From Thermoplasmata archaeon (GTDB taxonomy: Archaea; Thermoplasmatota; Thermoplasmata; Thermoplasmatales; Thermoplasmataceae), in NCBI GenBank assembly GCA_021797955.1, contig JAJZYV010000151.1, forward strand, positions 1-5,518: 5,518 nt of DNA, written 5' to 3'. Made by a program: the position numbers and the translations under genes. Of this stretch, positions 5,435 through 5,518 are shown piece after piece. The first letter of the stretch is position 1. Each line of letters starts with the position of its first letter. Below the pieces are notes generated by a model that was given only the letters and a program-made list of their open reading frames with translations, searched no databases and was not told where the DNA came from.

Positions 5435-5445
5435 ACTATTTAATT
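5435..5445. promoter_or_regulatory. Shared TATA region of pcc1 and tRNA-Leu
   Basis: ACTATTTAATT. Read on the minus strand (TTAAATAG) it is centred about 27 bp before the ATG at 5412; read on the plus strand (TATTTAAT) it would start transcription about 3 nt before the tRNA at 5470. The 57-bp gap has no other good TATA match, so one AT-rich element probably serves both directions. Confidence 0.45.
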
Positions 5446-5469
5446 CTCTCATACAATCAGGGTAACTAA

Positions 5470-5518
5470 GCGGAGGTTGCCGAGCCAGGTTAAAGGCGAC
5501 AGACTCAAGATCTGTTTC
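5470..5518 (+). tRNA. tRNA-Leu(CAA), 3' end beyond the window
   Basis: Acceptor 5' strand GCGGAGG (5470-5476), TT at positions 8-9, D-arm with GCC/GGC stem (5479-5497), G26, anticodon stem ACAGA/TCTGT (5499-5503 and 5511-5515) closing a 7-base loop CTCAAGA (5504-5510). The T before it and G after it place the anticodon CAA at 5506-5508, reading UUG leucine codons. No intron interrupts the usual 37/38 site. The sequence ends at the start of the variable arm, which should be long as in all class II tRNA-Leu. The 3' acceptor strand and T-arm cannot be checked. Confidence 0.92.

Overview
The window looks like chromosomal sequence from an acidophilic archaeon of the Thermoplasmatales type (Thermoplasma/Ferroplasma/Cuniculiplasma relatives). 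The reasons are: archaeal-type glutamyl-tRNA synthetase, a split GMP synthase glutaminase subunit, two full-length TFB (transcription factor B) genes, a Gar1 homologue, AT-rich DNA, TATA-box promoters, and start codons with no room for a leader. The order-level call is an inference from protein character; no 16S rRNA or other marker is present.

Layout. (1) 1-1644 (+): gltX, cut at its 5' end by the window edge by probably only a few codons. (2) 1641-1898 (-): a small PRC-barrel protein whose stop overlaps the gltX stop. (3) 1899-2100: a spacer with the PRC gene's promoter and T-rich tracts that may terminate the upstream operon. (4) 2101-3618 (-): a two-gene operon, tfb (copy A) followed with zero spacing by guaAA. 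(5) 3619-4008: a 390-bp intergenic region between two divergent transcription units, rich in TATA-like sequence, inverted repeats and a direct repeat. (6) 4009-5181 (+): gar1 followed 18 bp later by a second tfb (copy B). (7) 5185-5412 (-): a small probable KEOPS Pcc1 subunit, convergent with tfb copy B. (8) 5470 to the window end (+): the first half of a tRNA-Leu(CAA), divergent from the Pcc1 gene across a very short shared promoter.

The theme is information processing: tRNA charging (GltX, tRNA-Leu), tRNA/rRNA modification (Gar1, probably Pcc1) and transcription initiation (two TFBs), with one nucleotide-synthesis gene (guaAA) attached to a tfb operon. The most notable arrangement is the pair of TFB paralogues transcribed back to back from one regulatory region, each with an inverted repeat lying where its transcription start should be. 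I see no mobile element, CRISPR array, phage gene or clearly novel multi-gene system. The interesting material is regulatory architecture rather than unknown proteins.
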